A stretch of DNA of 64,000 nucleotides from Tipula vernalis (taxonomy: Eukaryota; Arthropoda; Insecta; Diptera; Tipulidae), in the NCBI GenBank assembly GCA_958295665.1, contig OY282559.1:256374461-256438460 (forward strand). The letters run 5' to 3'. The notes beneath the pieces are model-generated. The model was given only the letters and a program-made list of their open reading frames with translations. It did no database searches and was not told the DNA's origin. Of this stretch, positions 33,344 through 45,367 are shown piece by piece (within the stretch, counting starts at the first letter, position 1; each line of letters starts with the position of its first letter). The position numbers and the translations under genes were made by a program.

Positions 33344-34430
33344 ATGAATACAACACAAAAAAGAGATAATACCCCAGGTGGTAAACCAACTACCCAGTTG
33401 GCTAATCCACCTTCTTACGAGGCTGGCCCAATGGATTCTGGGATGAGCCAATCATTGCTAAAACCATTCGAAAGGAGTTCAATGTTGTTAGGATCACCAA
33501 ACAATCATACTAACTCTGCAAATCAGCAGAAAGACGAAAACACTGAACTCTGTCGAAAACTCAGTGAAGTAGATGTATTTGTAACCCAACTAAGAAGCGA
33601 AATTGAAAAACTAAAAAAAGGAAATGAAGAATTAAAGAAGCCCAAACCAATGGAGATTTCTGAAAACCCGCTAACTTGTTATAATGAAGCAAGTACTCAC
33701 ACCAGTTATAACAATGAGTTCCACACTGATGAAGAGGATCTCATGAGAGAAACAGATTGGGTACTGAAAAGGAAGAAAAGACCTACCAAAAAACGAAAAG
33801 CAGAGTTCTCGCCTGAAGTTGGAGATCATTCGCAAGCTAATGTATTATTAATTGGTGATACTAATACCAAACGAGCTCACCAGTAACAGCAACAAAATTG
33901 GCAACGAAAGGTTGTACCGAAAGAAAAGGCTCCTCCGCCAATTAATGTAATCGGCATAACAGAATCATAATGGTATACAATCTATAATGAAATCAGTGAC
34001 AGCTAAGGAATATAGAGTAGAGTCACTAAACAATAACGTGTGGAAAATCAATACACCAGATTCCGATACATATAGAGCTCTAGCAACAAAGCTCAATGCG
34101 GAAGGTAAAGAATGGTTCACATACGAAGATAAAAACGAACGCGCAATTAAGGTTATGGCCAGAGGCCTTCATTCAACGTGTAAGAAGGAGGACATAATTA
34201 AGGACCTAAAGGCAAGAGATCTGCAAATATAAGATGCAGTAAACATCCCAAATCGAGAGAGAGGTGAGAATAATCAAGTCAAAAAAAGGGGGCTTCCACT
34301 CTTCATGCTTACATTTAACAAAAAGGAGAAAGTTGAAAACATCTTTAACATCAAAGCAATTCTCAATATGAGGGTTAAAATAGAACCGCTAAAGGAAAAC
34401 ACGAGGCTAATACCTAAGTTTTGGATGTTT
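33344..34430 (+). pseudogene. ORF1 (Gag-like) of a Jockey-clade LINE, broken
   Basis: An open frame at 33344-33886 starts with a hydrophilic region, then a coiled-coil-like stretch (LSEVDVFVTQLRSEIEKLKKGNEELKK) and a basic KKRPTKKRK. After a frame break, 33987-34232 reads EYRVESLNNNVWKINTPDSDTYRALATKL...FTYEDKNERAIKVMARGLH, the domain that precedes the zinc knuckles in Jockey-type ORF1 proteins. It continues after a stop with IKAILNMRVKIEPLKENTRLIP to about 34420. The knuckles themselves are absent because Gypsy protease sequence starts there. ORF1 proteins bind the element RNA. Confidence 0.75.
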
Positions 34431-37036
34431 CGGATTCTATTTTACAGAAAGAGGAAAATCTTAATTAAGGTTTGCGTAAAGGGCAAACATCTAGATTTTC
34501 AAGTAGATACCGGTGCAACGTGTTCAATGATTGGTCTAGGTGGGTACAGACAGTTATCGGAACCGCCGGTGCGTCAATAAATGTTTAGCCTACAGGCATA
34601 CGGAAATACACAAGTCGTTGTTAGAGATGTTCTGGAAGTACAGGTCGATTACGACGGTAACAAATATTTACTACCTCTTCTAGTTACCAATAGTCAGGAT
34701 GGATCAAACATTCTAGAAATGGATTTGCCGAAGTAAAGAACGAGTTTTAAAGACTTCAATCACTGGGATCATCAAGCCAAAGTGCAATTTAGCCAGTGGG
34801 CGACACCTATAGTATTTAATATGTCCGATGCATATTTCCAAATCGAGCTGGATGAGGAATCGAGACGTTTGATGGTGATAAATACTCCTTTCGGACTATT
34901 TGAGTACCAGCGTTCCATTCGGCGTGTCCAGCGCACCGACCATATTGTAGCATTTCATGGAGTAAGTGATTGCGGGGCTAACGCATTGCGCTACTTACCT
35001 ATATGACGTCATTGTTACGGGTACAAATGAAGAGCATCATCTATGTAATCTGGAATCTCTTTTTGGATGTCTATATAAATTTAATCTAAGGTGTAATTTA
35101 AACAAACGTAAATTTTTCCAACCAGAAATCGAATATTTTGGACACATAATTGATGCCGCAAGGATCCGTCCAGCCGATTCTGGTTTTAAAGCCATTCAAA
35201 ATTTACCACACCCATGTAATCTCAAGCAATTGGAAGTATTTATGGGTAAATCCAACTACTATAACAAATTTGTCATGAATTTTTCACAGTTTTCTGCACC
35301 GTTAAATAAATTGAGACGAATAGATATTTTCTTCGAGTGGGGTCGAGCTCAACAAGAAGCTTTTCAAACATTAAGGCGTCAAACAATAGATGCTGCTAAA
35401 TTGGTTCACTTTCGAAACGTCTACCCTGCTTTGCTGGGATTGGTGCTGTGCTTTCCCACCGACACCCTGATGGATCAGAGCATCCAATAGCGTTCGCTTC
35501 GAAGACATTAGCAGATTACCAACAGGCATACAGACAAATTGAAAAGGAAGCTTTGGCGATTATTTTTGGCTGTACGAAATTTAATCAGTACCTCGGCAAG
35601 CATTTCGAGGTTTTCATTGATCACCAATTATCAGTACCAATTTTTCATTCATGCAAACAAATCCCGACGATGACAGCACACAGATTGCAACGTTGGGCAA
35701 TCAAATTAATGGCTTAATTTCACGATTGAGTATAAGCCAACATCAAAGCATGTCAATGCCGACGCACTATGCCGACTTCCGTGTGGCCCTGATGAAGTCT
35801 TCGACCAAGGAAAGATGTATGTCTTTAACTTGATGATCAGATAGAAGAACAGTTAAGCGTTTTTCCCAGTAGACGCGACAGGTATTCGAGAAGCAACAAC
35901 ATAAAGTCCGGTCCTAAGCTTAGTTGTACACTACGTACAATGTGGTTGGCCTAGGGATTCTGAGATTGAAAGATATTTTATACTAAATTTTCGCAGAAGA
36001 TGTAGTCTCACAGTTCGTAAGGGTTCTTTGTTGTTACGTCCGTGTGGTTATTCCAACAAAACTCCGATCAAAGATTATATTATTAATATCATGCATGAAT
36101 ATCACCGGGGTACAGTGCGAATGAAGCAACTGGCCTTTCGTTACTGTTGGTGGCCGAATAAAGACAGAGACATAGCAACACTGTCAGTACATGTGGGGGA
36201 ACGAGTTCATTTGGACTTTACTGGGCTATTTATTGAGAATATGTGGCTCATTTGCATCGACGCGTATTCAAAGTTTCCCTACATTACAAGAATGCAGAGC
36301 ACCACAGCTGTTCAGACAATTCGATCGCTAGGGGTAATTTTTGGAATCGAGAGCATCCCTGATACTATTGTAACCGGCAATGGTCCACAGTTTTTTTCCG
36401 GAGAGTTTAGAAAATTCGGTGAACTAAACGGAATTCAACATCTAACGGTGATTCCATTTCATCCGGCATCAAATGGGCAAGTGGAAAGAAAGATTCTGGT
36501 ATCTTACCGTACAGGCCCATCGCCTGTACTAACTGGAAGAACTTCTGCTGAGCTCCTTCCCGGCCGACAACCGAAAACCATCTTATCTCTATAATCCCCA
36601 AAAGTCGAGTTTCAAAAAATAGAAGAATCCAAATTTCAAATCGGATAGAAAGTACTCACCAAAAACTAATCAAGGGTTCCTAGATGGATACCTGGAGAAA
36701 TTTCAAAAGTACTTGGCAAAATGGTCTATCTAGTGAAGACAGACCGCGAATTATGGAAGAGACATCAAAATCAGATTTGGGAACATATGGTGGAAAAGCA
36801 ACCTTTAATAGAAAATAGGCGACCTGCATCAGCTACCGAGGAAAGAATTTTGATATAATTATTAATCGTTCTACTTTCAAGGAACAAACGGAAGATTCTA
36901 CAAGTAGCTAGCAAGAAGATATACCGCATTAAGAAGGCAACCAACTACAACGGCAAATACTGAAACGATGCGAACGGGTGAGGAGACCGGTTGGCAGATT
37001 TGCGCCTGCCGAAACCTAAATTAAACGAGGAGGAAT
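34431..37036 (+). pseudogene. Gypsy-type pro-pol pseudogene (element C)
   Basis: Pieces follow in order. The protease has DTGATCSMIG at about 34507-34536 (DTG intact). RT begins near 34770 (NMSDAYFQIELDEESRR, NTPFGLFEYQR), and its YLDD core is YLYDVIVTG at 34993. RNase H is at 35466-35717 (PIAFASKTL, IEKEALAIIFG). Integrase at 36028-36594 has HLDFTGLF and HPASNGQVER, with the central acid lost in VTGNGPQF. A C-terminal domain runs to about 36860, followed by RRCERVRRPVGRFAPA near 36965-37015. The purine-rich GAGGAGGAA followed by TGTAG at 37036 looks like a polypurine tract and LTR start. Multiple stops and shifts are present. The 5' end abuts the Jockey ORF1. Confidence 0.8.
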
Positions 37037-38827
37037 GTAGAATCATGAGCGGATATTTTACAACATAAACTCATCTTCATCTACATACATCATATGATGT
37101 TCAACACAAATACAAATTTTGTTGTTATATTGCTTTCTGTCAGATGAATTTGGATCGGTATAATTATTACATTTAATAAAATCTAAAAAACTTAATTGTA
37201 ATTCAATAATTAATATTTGTTTCATTATAACAAACTTTACAATCGGAATTTTAAAATATAGTGCCATTCCTTAAATAATTGAGCGACGACCTTCAAATTT
37301 TTAACCACCTGTAGGCTTAAATTAATCTGGATGCTTAATTTAATAATGATAGCGCAGGTAACTTTTAAATATCTATCATTACAATAAATTGGTATAATTA
37401 TTTAGAATATGTTCCATACGTCGTATCATTAATGTTTTTGATTTATATTTATTCACTACGATACAAGAATTAATAATAATAACATCAGTAATAATCATAC
37501 CATTTTTCATTAATAATTCATAATTCCAAAAATAGAGAAATAAAAAATCTTTTAATAAATTTTTGTTTAATGATTGGAAGGAAATCATTTATAAAACGGA
37601 AAATTAATTTTTTCCTATTCATTAAATTTTGGTGTTATGAATATAATTATATACAGATGTACTGAATAAATGATTTTTTTTTTTTTTTTATAGAAATAGA
37701 AAAAACGGTAAAAAGACAATTTATTTTTTGATTGATTCCAATAAATTATTTATTTTCTGTACTTACATATTATTGTATTAATGTCTCATTCCAAATATTT
37801 TAACTTTTTTGTTCATTATTTTGTAGATTAGTTTGATTTTAATTAAAGGTATGTTTAATATTTTTGGGTTTAATATAGATGTAATTAAATGTTTTGATAA
37901 TACAACTTTTATATTAATTATACGTAGTTAAGAGTGTTATTATGTATAACTAATGGTTTTCAATAAGTTAATTGTTAGAAAAATGTATCTCAAGAGAATC
38001 AATAGGAACACGAATTCACGCTCGAGAAAGCAGGTTGTTCAACTTTTTACTTGGTTACATTAGTTTCTAAAACTAAATATATCTAAAACCAATTCGTTGA
38101 TCAGCCCGAAAGCGTTATTGTAATTCTCTTAGGAATTGCTTCTGGGTAAAAGTTTTAAATGACTTGTGAAAATAGGAAAAAAAAAAGTTTAATCTTTATG
38201 GTGTGTCTTTATCCGACGCGGAATCCAAAAACTTATGGCAAATTAATGGAAATTTGCTCGCTCACGTTCTGTATGGAACAATGGCGGAGCGACGGTGCAT
38301 CCCTGAAAGTGAGCCACAATATGTAGAATCTACATTTCTGAAAGTGCTGTTATTTTACATTATAGAATGTCTCAAACGTACATCTATGTGTGCTGGACCC
38401 TGGACTCAATCAATGTAGAAATTGCATAGACAATTCGTAGACAACAAAATTATTAGTTTTGTTGTTATTTTTCGCTTTGTAAAGAATTCCTAATGATATC
38501 CTAACCGTATAAACTAGGAGCGATTATACATTCCACAAAACAACGAGGATGCATTGTATCACACCCGGTACTGACGTCTGGTCAAAAAATGCATAATCTA
38601 TGATTATATATTCCACTGAAAAAATGCAAATATAATAGCTTATCTAGAAACGTCTATGTGCGTTACCCGTAAAACAACTTTAGATTTTATGACCATTAAA
38701 AGTCTGAAAATTGGCTGGGGGAGGCGAGTGCGAACATTCAAAGAGGATAGACGTGTTTTTTCTATCTTCTTCAAAAATTTAATTTAATTTTATTTTTGTT
38801 TTATTTATGTAGTTTATGTATATACTT
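37037..38827. other. Unassigned AT-rich stretch
   Basis: It may begin with LTR remains of element C (TGTAGAATCATGAGC at 37036). No second LTR was found, so its extent is unknown. Open frames such as 38203-38418 show no recognisable similarity. Confidence 0.3.
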
Positions 38828-38850
38828 TATATACATATCGCCGACGATCT

Positions 38851-40250
38851 GACAATACCTGCTAACTGACATTTTGATGAAAACGAGGTTTTTAATCAGT
38901 TAACATCATAATACACATGCGCACGTATTGTGATAGCCTTCTAACTCTAAAAAAAGTATTTGTTTTCATTATTTTACTTAAACAAAATCTGCTATCTACA
39001 ACTTCTATAATAGGAGAGACAATATCAGCTATCTGTCATTCCTCTTGTTGAGTTTAAATCGGGTATGAAACTAAAAATATCGACGAAAGTCAATGGAAGG
39101 ATCATATTGATAAGAAGGACAGTGCGCGAAAAAATCAATCGAATGAAAAGGCGAGAGCATTACAGAATGAATGCATTATGCTTTGCATGGATCTATAGGC
39201 GGTAAAAGTAGCCCCATCGATGAATGCTACAAAAATTTATTTTAAAACAAAATTAGGATGCCATAATTTTACTATTTACAATTTTGCTAGTCATCAAGCA
39301 ACCTGCTATTGGTTCATTGAACTTGATTGTGGACTATCAGCCTCTACTTTTGTTTCCTGTCTCATAGACTACCTGGAGAGGCATTGTCTTGGAAAACATC
39401 TTCCGATAATTATTTATTCTAATGGCTGTACATTCCAGAATCGAAATAATGTTGTGGCGAATCCTCATTTAAACTTTGCTAATTTGCACTGCATTGCAAT
39501 TACCCAAAAATATCTCACAAAAGGACACACCCAAATGGAATGTGATTCCGTGCACAGTTGTATTGAAAGCAAGCTAAAAAACAGAGTTATTGAATTGCCT
39601 AGTGACTATGTCAAAGCGTCCAAGGTAGCAAGAAGCCAGCCTGAACCGTACGAAGTTATTCAACTTAATCATGATTTCTTCAAAGATTTCACTAACCCTG
39701 AATGGCAACGCTATTCCGCAATTCGACCTAACAGAAATGCTTATGTTACAGACATTAAAGCCATTTATTATGAACCTAAAGGTCACATAAAAATTCAAAT
39801 TGATTTTAATGATGAGTTTCAAAGCCTCCCAGTGAGATGTGAAAATATGGCCCCGGTTTTGAATTATCCAAAACTATACAATCATCCCTTACCAATTACG
39901 AAAAAGAAATGGAACCATTTACAAGACTTAAAAAGTGTCATTTTAAAGGATTGCCACTTGTTCTATGATTTAATTCCACGTACTCAGGAACCTAATTTAG
40001 AAAAGGAAAAAGAGAGGGACATGATAGAGCCTCCTGTGAAGAAATCTAAACAAAAAAATAATAATTTTTAGTTTGAGTTGTGATTTTTTTTTGAACGTGT
40101 GTTCCTTAATAATTTTTATTATTTATATTAAACTTGTTTCTTTTAAGATTGCTTATCTTTTCTAATGAACCCATCCAAATTGAAATAATATTCTAGCAAT
40201 ATCTGCTAACTTTACGAAAAACTAAACGCAATATCTGCTATCTACATATT
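38851..40250 (+). repeat. Dispersed direct repeats of a CAATATCTGCTAACT-type motif
   Basis: Near-copies occur at about 38852 (ACAATACCTGCTAACTGAC), 38987 (AAATCTGCTATCTACAAC), 39021 (ACAATATCAGCTATCTGTC), 40197 (GCAATATCTGCTAACTTTAC) and 40229 (GCAATATCTGCTATCTAC). All are on the same strand and lie on both sides of the gene. The first belongs to the left terminal repeat; the right terminal repeat holds an inverted copy. They look like transposase-binding subterminal repeats, which is inference. Confidence 0.7.
39055..40071 (+). pseudogene. Transposon-derived DDE/RNase H-like protein, one internal amber codon
   Basis: The frame is open from about 39055 to 40071 apart from a TAG at 39196-39198, where relatives I recall have Gln (DLQAVK). 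The long part, 283 codons from the ATG at 39220, reads LYFKTKL-type start, HNFTIYN, ATCYWF, IIIYSNGCTFQNRN (64-76), KGHTQMECDSVH (101-112), PSDYV, then HDFFKDF and a basic C-terminus. This pattern belongs to a widespread insect family usually labelled uncharacterised, in which the SDGC...QNRN and GHT...D segments look like a DDE-type active site. Here the Asp of SDGC is Asn (N68). The amber and the lost Asp argue that this copy is inactive. Family function is not established. Confidence 0.65.
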
Positions 40251-40638
40251 TCTGGCAATAAAACAATTTTTTGTTAAAATACAACTAAAATCTATTTAAT
40301 TACCATAAATTATCAAACGATATTCGTTACAATCACGTCGATTCAATGTACATCTTCTATTCTCAATATCTTCTATTCTTCTATACTTTTGTATGAAAAT
40401 TACTAAATGTCAAAATAGAAGGAAAAAATAGAAAAATTGCTATTCCACATTTAAAAAAAGCAAATTTTTTGATTTTTTCGCTTAGAAGACTTTTACTAAA
40501 AATAGAAGACATGCAAATGCGACTTTTATGATTAGAAGAAATATTTTTTGTGCGATTTGTATCAAAAGCGGTTTTTACATATATGATTGTGTTTTTATTT
40601 CCGTCTTTTCTGATTAAATCAAAAAGTTAATTTAAAAA

Positions 40639-41967
40639 ATGGATTTTTATTTAATGCAAAGAGAAAGAAACCGCCAAAAGCGCATTGCTACGTAAGGAAA
40701 TTTATTAATTGTTCACAAAAATTTAATTAAATATATTTTTTTAGACAAAAACTAAAAATGAGACTGAAGAACATAAGAATGAACGAGGATCCTTTTGAGC
40801 TTCCTGATAGTATATTTCACAAATATTTTCGTTTGCAAAAGGTAAATGTTGTGACATTGATATCTGAGTTAGCAGCAAAATCTCGCTTCCACTCAATACC
40901 ATTTGAATTACAAGTTTGTATGAATTATTTTAAAATGCAAATAAAAGGTACATATGTGAGTCTTATTACTTAAGTGCTAGCTACTTTGCATTTTTATGGG
41001 CAAGGGAGCTATCAAGCTTCCATCGGTAGCAACAATGTATTGGGCCTGTCACAACCTAGTGTTTCTAGGTGTATAGAAAATGTAACTTGCCTAATAAACA
41101 AATATTTGGTGTCAAAGCACATAACATTTCCGACAACTATTTTCGAAAAAACTAGAAACAAAATAAGGTAAGAAAAAAATTTACAACATTTAATCATTTT
41201 TAAAATTTCATATTGATCTATTAATAGATTTCAGGTTAAATATGGAATGAGGGATATAATCGGTGCTATTGACGGTGTCCAAATATCTATTATCGCCCCA
41301 CCGGAAAATTCAGTTGAGGCACCTAGCAATTTATATATTTGCAGAAAAGGATATCGTAGCATAATTGGCTGGTGGTAAAATATTCGATTTATATTTTTTT
41401 GTTTGCAGTATAAAAATAATTTTATTTTTTAGTGTTGTAATGCCGACATGAAAATTTTATATGCTGACGCATCATTTCCAGGATCAGTGCATGATTCAGC
41501 GATATGGAAAACGTCACAACTGAGAAACCATTTTTCAAATAGATATTCCTCAATTGACACTCAAACGGAATTTATCATTGGTCAAGAATAAATTAAAAAA
41601 TATGTAGGACTTTGCTAAATTGTAGTACATATATTCAATTTCAGGTGATTCTGGATTTCCCTTGGAGCCATGGCTTTTTACTCCGTACTCCAATCCATCC
41701 AGCGATACTGCAATTCGGTTTAATTCGAAGTTTAATACTGCAAGAAACTGTATCGAGCGCTTGTTTGGGGTATTGAAAGGTAGATTTCGATGTTTGTTAA
41801 GCCATCGGGTTCTGCATTATTCCCCTAAGAAAGCAGCCCAAATCATATATGCTATATTTGCATTACACAATCAATTTTTGAATGATACAGCAATAGATGC
41901 TGAAGAATTAATTGAATTCGACGGCTTAGAACTCACAAACGAGGAATTTTCAAATGAAACACCGTAA
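40639..41967 (+). CDS. Harbinger transposase (HARBI1-like nuclease), six exons, possibly frameshifted
   Basis: Exons inferred from GT-AG sites that keep the family sequence: 40639-40691, 40745-40917, 40975-41167, 41228 to about 41374, 41433-41580 and 41645-41967. Introns are 53-64 bp. Landmarks: ELPDSIFHKYFRL, QVLLATLHFYGQGSYQ across intron 2, LSQPSVSR, then the DDE residues in GAIDGVQ (first D), HDSAIW (second D) and CIERLFGVLKGRFRCL (E). It ends with KKAAQIIYAIFALHN. At the exon 4-5 junction no canonical splice choice restores the frame between CRKGYRSI and CNADMKIL, so a one-base lesion or an unseen site is likely. With the partner SANT protein it would cut out and insert the element. Confidence 0.8.
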
Positions 41968-42236
41968 ATTGACACCTCCATTAATAGAAATGGCGCAATT
42001 TAGGGTATCAAATTCGAGACCAATATGCGAGTAATTTAAGAAATTCGTAATAAATAAAAATTTCATTAAAATAAATATATTCATTTATAAAAATAAAGTA
42101 TTAAACATTTTTTAAAAAAAAAAAAAATTTTTTGGTTTAAAAAATAAAGTATTTCAATTTTATTAATAATAAGCGTAATTTCATTTCATAACTTCATTTC
42201 ATTTCAATAATTAATAATAAGGGTAATTTCATTTCA

Positions 42237-43058
42237 TCACAAATTGTCAGTTTCTTCCTCACTAATGCCTATATTTTTTCGGCAATAGTTTTTAAGTACA
42301 TACCTGCAAATTTCTTTTAAGGAACCGCTAATATCATTCAAAGTGGCATTAAGTTCGGTGCGGGCTCTGGACCTGTCCTGCTCAGCTTGCTCTACGAATT
42401 GATGGAACTGCCTATCTAAAATAGTATACATAGTTGTAAATTAGTACATATGTAAGTATACAAAAATTACAAATAAATTTATCTCCTGCGGTGAGTCTCC
42501 CAATTCGAGGTGTCTCGCTACTTTCAGGTAACGGAATAGCATCATTCTCCGAATGTTGCACCTGAATTTCTTCTATTTCGATGTATTCCAATTCGTTTTG
42601 TTGGTTTTGAAAGCCCACCGATGACACCTCTGGATGCCCCTCGACAACAATTTTCCCCCAGCAAACAAGAGCCCGATTTTCTATTTCAGAGAGCGGCTTA
42701 CATTTGTTTATGCCACCACCAGTTTTATTAATCGCCGCTTTAAGCGCGCGTGCCTTAAAATTCGTAACATACCTCCAATTGTCGAATACCTAAAACAAGG
42801 AATACATAATTATTAAACTTTGGGCATTTATTTTTATTACAAAACCTTCTTCCAATCGGCCTTTATTTTATTGGGACCCTTTGCTACATTTCGTAACATA
42901 GTGATTTCCTCCCATAAATAATCAACTGATTTGTCGCTTGGTTTTTTTGTGCGGAACGCCTCGTTCGTCTCCATAAACGCGACGTAAATTTCTTTTTGTT
43001 CTAATGAGGTTTTTTCCTCTCGGACAGTGTCCTTTTCTGGCAATATTTTTGTAAACAT
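42237..43058 (-). CDS. Harbinger second gene: Myb/SANT-like DNA-binding protein, three exons
   Basis: The exons are 43058-42845, 42789 to about 42455, and 42416-42237. The first intron (55 bp) joins ADWKK to VFDNWRYVTNFKARALK, giving an uninterrupted SANT/MADF-type trihelix; KTGGG follows, as in zeste- and NAIF1-like proteins. The second donor is one of two GTs near 42450-42465 in the same phase. The last exon has a heptad-like QFVEQAEQDRSRARTELNATLNDI that may dimerise. In Harbinger systems this protein binds the element ends and brings the nuclease to the nucleus. All junctions tested keep the frame. Confidence 0.75.
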
Positions 43059-43466
43059 AGGAAAAATTTATGATTTAAATTTTTTTTATCAGTATATATT
43101 TACTTACTTTTATTTTGATTATCCATTTAAAGAATAATTAAGATCCTTTTGAAACCTTTTGTTCACAGCTGTTGCTTTTTTGGTAATACAATTTTTTGAC
43201 GTTTACATCAAATAGATTTCGTTTATAAAAATAGAAGGTTAGAATCCCACTGCTACACTGAATAGCAAAATAAAAGAATCTTCTATTTTTGATTTCTTCT
43301 ATTTGATTGAAGAAGATTTTTCAAGAAGAATAGAAGATTTCATTGAATCGACGTGAATATTTTCTATATTCGTACAAACTTAATTTATTCAGTTTTTTTG
43401 TCCTCCTGAAAAAAAAGGATAAATGAACTTAGCAGGTATTGTCAGATCGCCGGCGATATGTATATA

Positions 43467-44021
43467 AATTCTAATCCTAATTGAATTCAATTTTAGTCTA
43501 ATAATAATTAAAATGTAAGTGTAATAATAATTGAAGTGAATTTTTGGAAAATGCAATCCACCGGGATGCATTTATCAGGCAATGTTTTATATTTATAGAT
43601 AAAGAAATCAAAATTATTGATTTCTTGTTTAAGTGCATGATTTTAACTTTAGTGAGATTGCTTGTACATGAAATTCAATTTCAATTTTAATCACTAAAAT
43701 CTAATAATCGAATAGAATTAAAACAAATTTTAACTTAAATAGACATACGTCGTAGTTAATTTCATATTTTTGAGATTCTCTCAAGAAATGTACTATGTTT
43801 ATATTGTTGTTGGTTTTTGTCTTGTTATATGCGAACAACAATAGAATAAAGAAATTTTTTGTTGGTTTTGGTATAGTCTTCACAAATATTTTCCTGTTTA
43901 GTAGTATCTATAATATTTGGAAAACATGATAAGTATCCTGCTACGCACATGAAAGATGGTAGAAAATATTTACCTTCAATGTGTGTTTAGTATATAAAAT
44001 TATATTATTTGTACGAAACCA
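43467..44021. other. Unassigned AT-rich stretch
   Basis: No gene seen between the transposon and the following MITE. Confidence 0.3.
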
Positions 44022-44191
44022 GGGGCCTTACTATGCAATTCGATGACAATTTTCGACGGCTATCGTTTTGTATAAGAAGGTGCAAGAAGGAAAAAGAAAA
44101 CGATAGTTATTGTTTTCCTTTTTCTTCCTGTACTTTCTAATGCAAAACGATAGCCGTCGGAAATTGTCATCGAATTGCATAGTAAGGCCCC
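44022..44191. mobile_element. 170-bp foldback MITE
   Basis: The whole segment is a near-perfect inverted repeat: GGGGCCTTACTATGCAATTC at the left is matched by its complement at the right (44172-44191), and pairing continues to within a few tens of bases of the centre. CAG is found at both ends (overlapping the outermost G on the left), compatible with a 3-bp target duplication. Confidence 0.85.
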
Positions 44192-45367
44192 AGCACTAAT
44201 GTAATACCACGGGCCTAATTCAGTGATGAAGCACACAGATACCCTCTTATATTTAATCGCTTGTGGTTGAAAGTGTTGGTGCGAAAATAGAATAAAAATA
44301 CTCTCATCTAACCAATCCCAAATTCCCAATTAGTTTTTTTTTCATTATTAACATACCCAATTTTCCCTCCACAATTCGTTTGTTTTGTTTTATCTACAAT
44401 TTGTATGTTTTTCTCACTCATTTATATATTCTGTCGATCACCGATACTTTCATGTATAAGCGAAAAATAAATTTATAATATTGCTGACAATCGGGCTTGT
44501 GGTGCATAAAACTATTTTATTATTACTGTCAATAAAAAATTTAATTAACTCAAAACTAACAATTGTTTATGATGATATGCCATAGGTAATATAAATTTCC
44601 GTATATAAAATAATATTTAATTAAATCTGATCGATTATAACAATAGATATAATCTAAAGAATTCAACTTTTACTATTTATCGTATGAAATGTCGTCTCCT
44701 TGTAAAGCTCCCTGACATAAATCAAGCTAATTTTAATCTGCAAACAAAAACATAAATTTAATGTGATTTATATACAGTTATTTAGATTTAAAAATATTGA
44801 TTTATTATGTCCATAAATGTACATAAATGCTTATATTCGAAAATATGTTTATGTTGAACAAAAACAATATTTCACTATTGAATCATCGTTTTATCTCTTT
44901 AGAAGTAAACCTGGCAAAACCTTTCTCCCCATTGTGAGATGAGGTTTCTTCCCGTTTCTAAATAAAATTTATGTTTATATTTATTTGTTGTACTATGGAA
45001 ATACACAGATCGATATACGACCGACGGACCGATATTGGTTTAAATAATTTAAAATCAAATATTAATTTATTATTGCGAAGGTCCTCTAAGACAGACGATT
45101 TATTAACAAATTTTATAAAATATAGAAGTAGTTTTTTAAAGTAAGATACTTTTGTCAACATCATCTGAACTGCAAATTTGTTTCATTTTATAAACACTAG
45201 GTTAATCAGGAATGATTGCTTTTGGTTGAAGAGAGCGAATTCGATGATTAAGTTTGTTAAAAGTGGTCAGCTTAGATAGTGGTGAGGGATTTTAAATAAT
45301 TAAAGACTGTTTTAATGACCAACTTCAAGGTTTGCTGCTAAATCTCGTGTCAATAACCGATAGTCTA
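44192..45367. other. Unassigned AT-rich stretch
   Basis: No gene or repeat recognised. Confidence 0.3.

Larger units (their letters stand above)
40334..43355. mobile_element. PIF/Harbinger transposon with two genes, about 3.0 kb
   Basis: The terminal inverted repeats start CACGTCGATTCAATG and continue ATCTTCTATTCT (40334-40365 and 43325-43355). AAT on both sides (40331-40333 and 43356-43358) is a 3-bp target duplication, the length used by this superfamily. Inside, a nuclease gene on the plus strand and a Myb/SANT-like gene on the minus strand are convergent, the classic two-gene layout. It is inserted within the 38828-43466 transposon. Confidence 0.9.
38828..43466. mobile_element. Transposon with 38-bp inverted repeats carrying a DDE-like gene
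   Basis: Bases 38828-38865 (TATATACATATCGCCG, then ACGATCTGACAATACC, then TGCTAA) equal the reverse complement of 43429-43466 at 37 of 38 positions. Between them lie a DDE-like gene (39055-40071), several direct copies of a CAATATCTGCTAACT-type motif, and a complete Harbinger transposon (40334-43355). Without the Harbinger the unit is about 1.6 kb. The target duplication cannot be defined because the flanks are TA-rich. Confidence 0.8.

Noticed and set aside
38203..38418. 71-codon open frame on the plus strand
   Set aside because: No recognisable domain, no splice context, and AT-rich flanks; best seen as chance.
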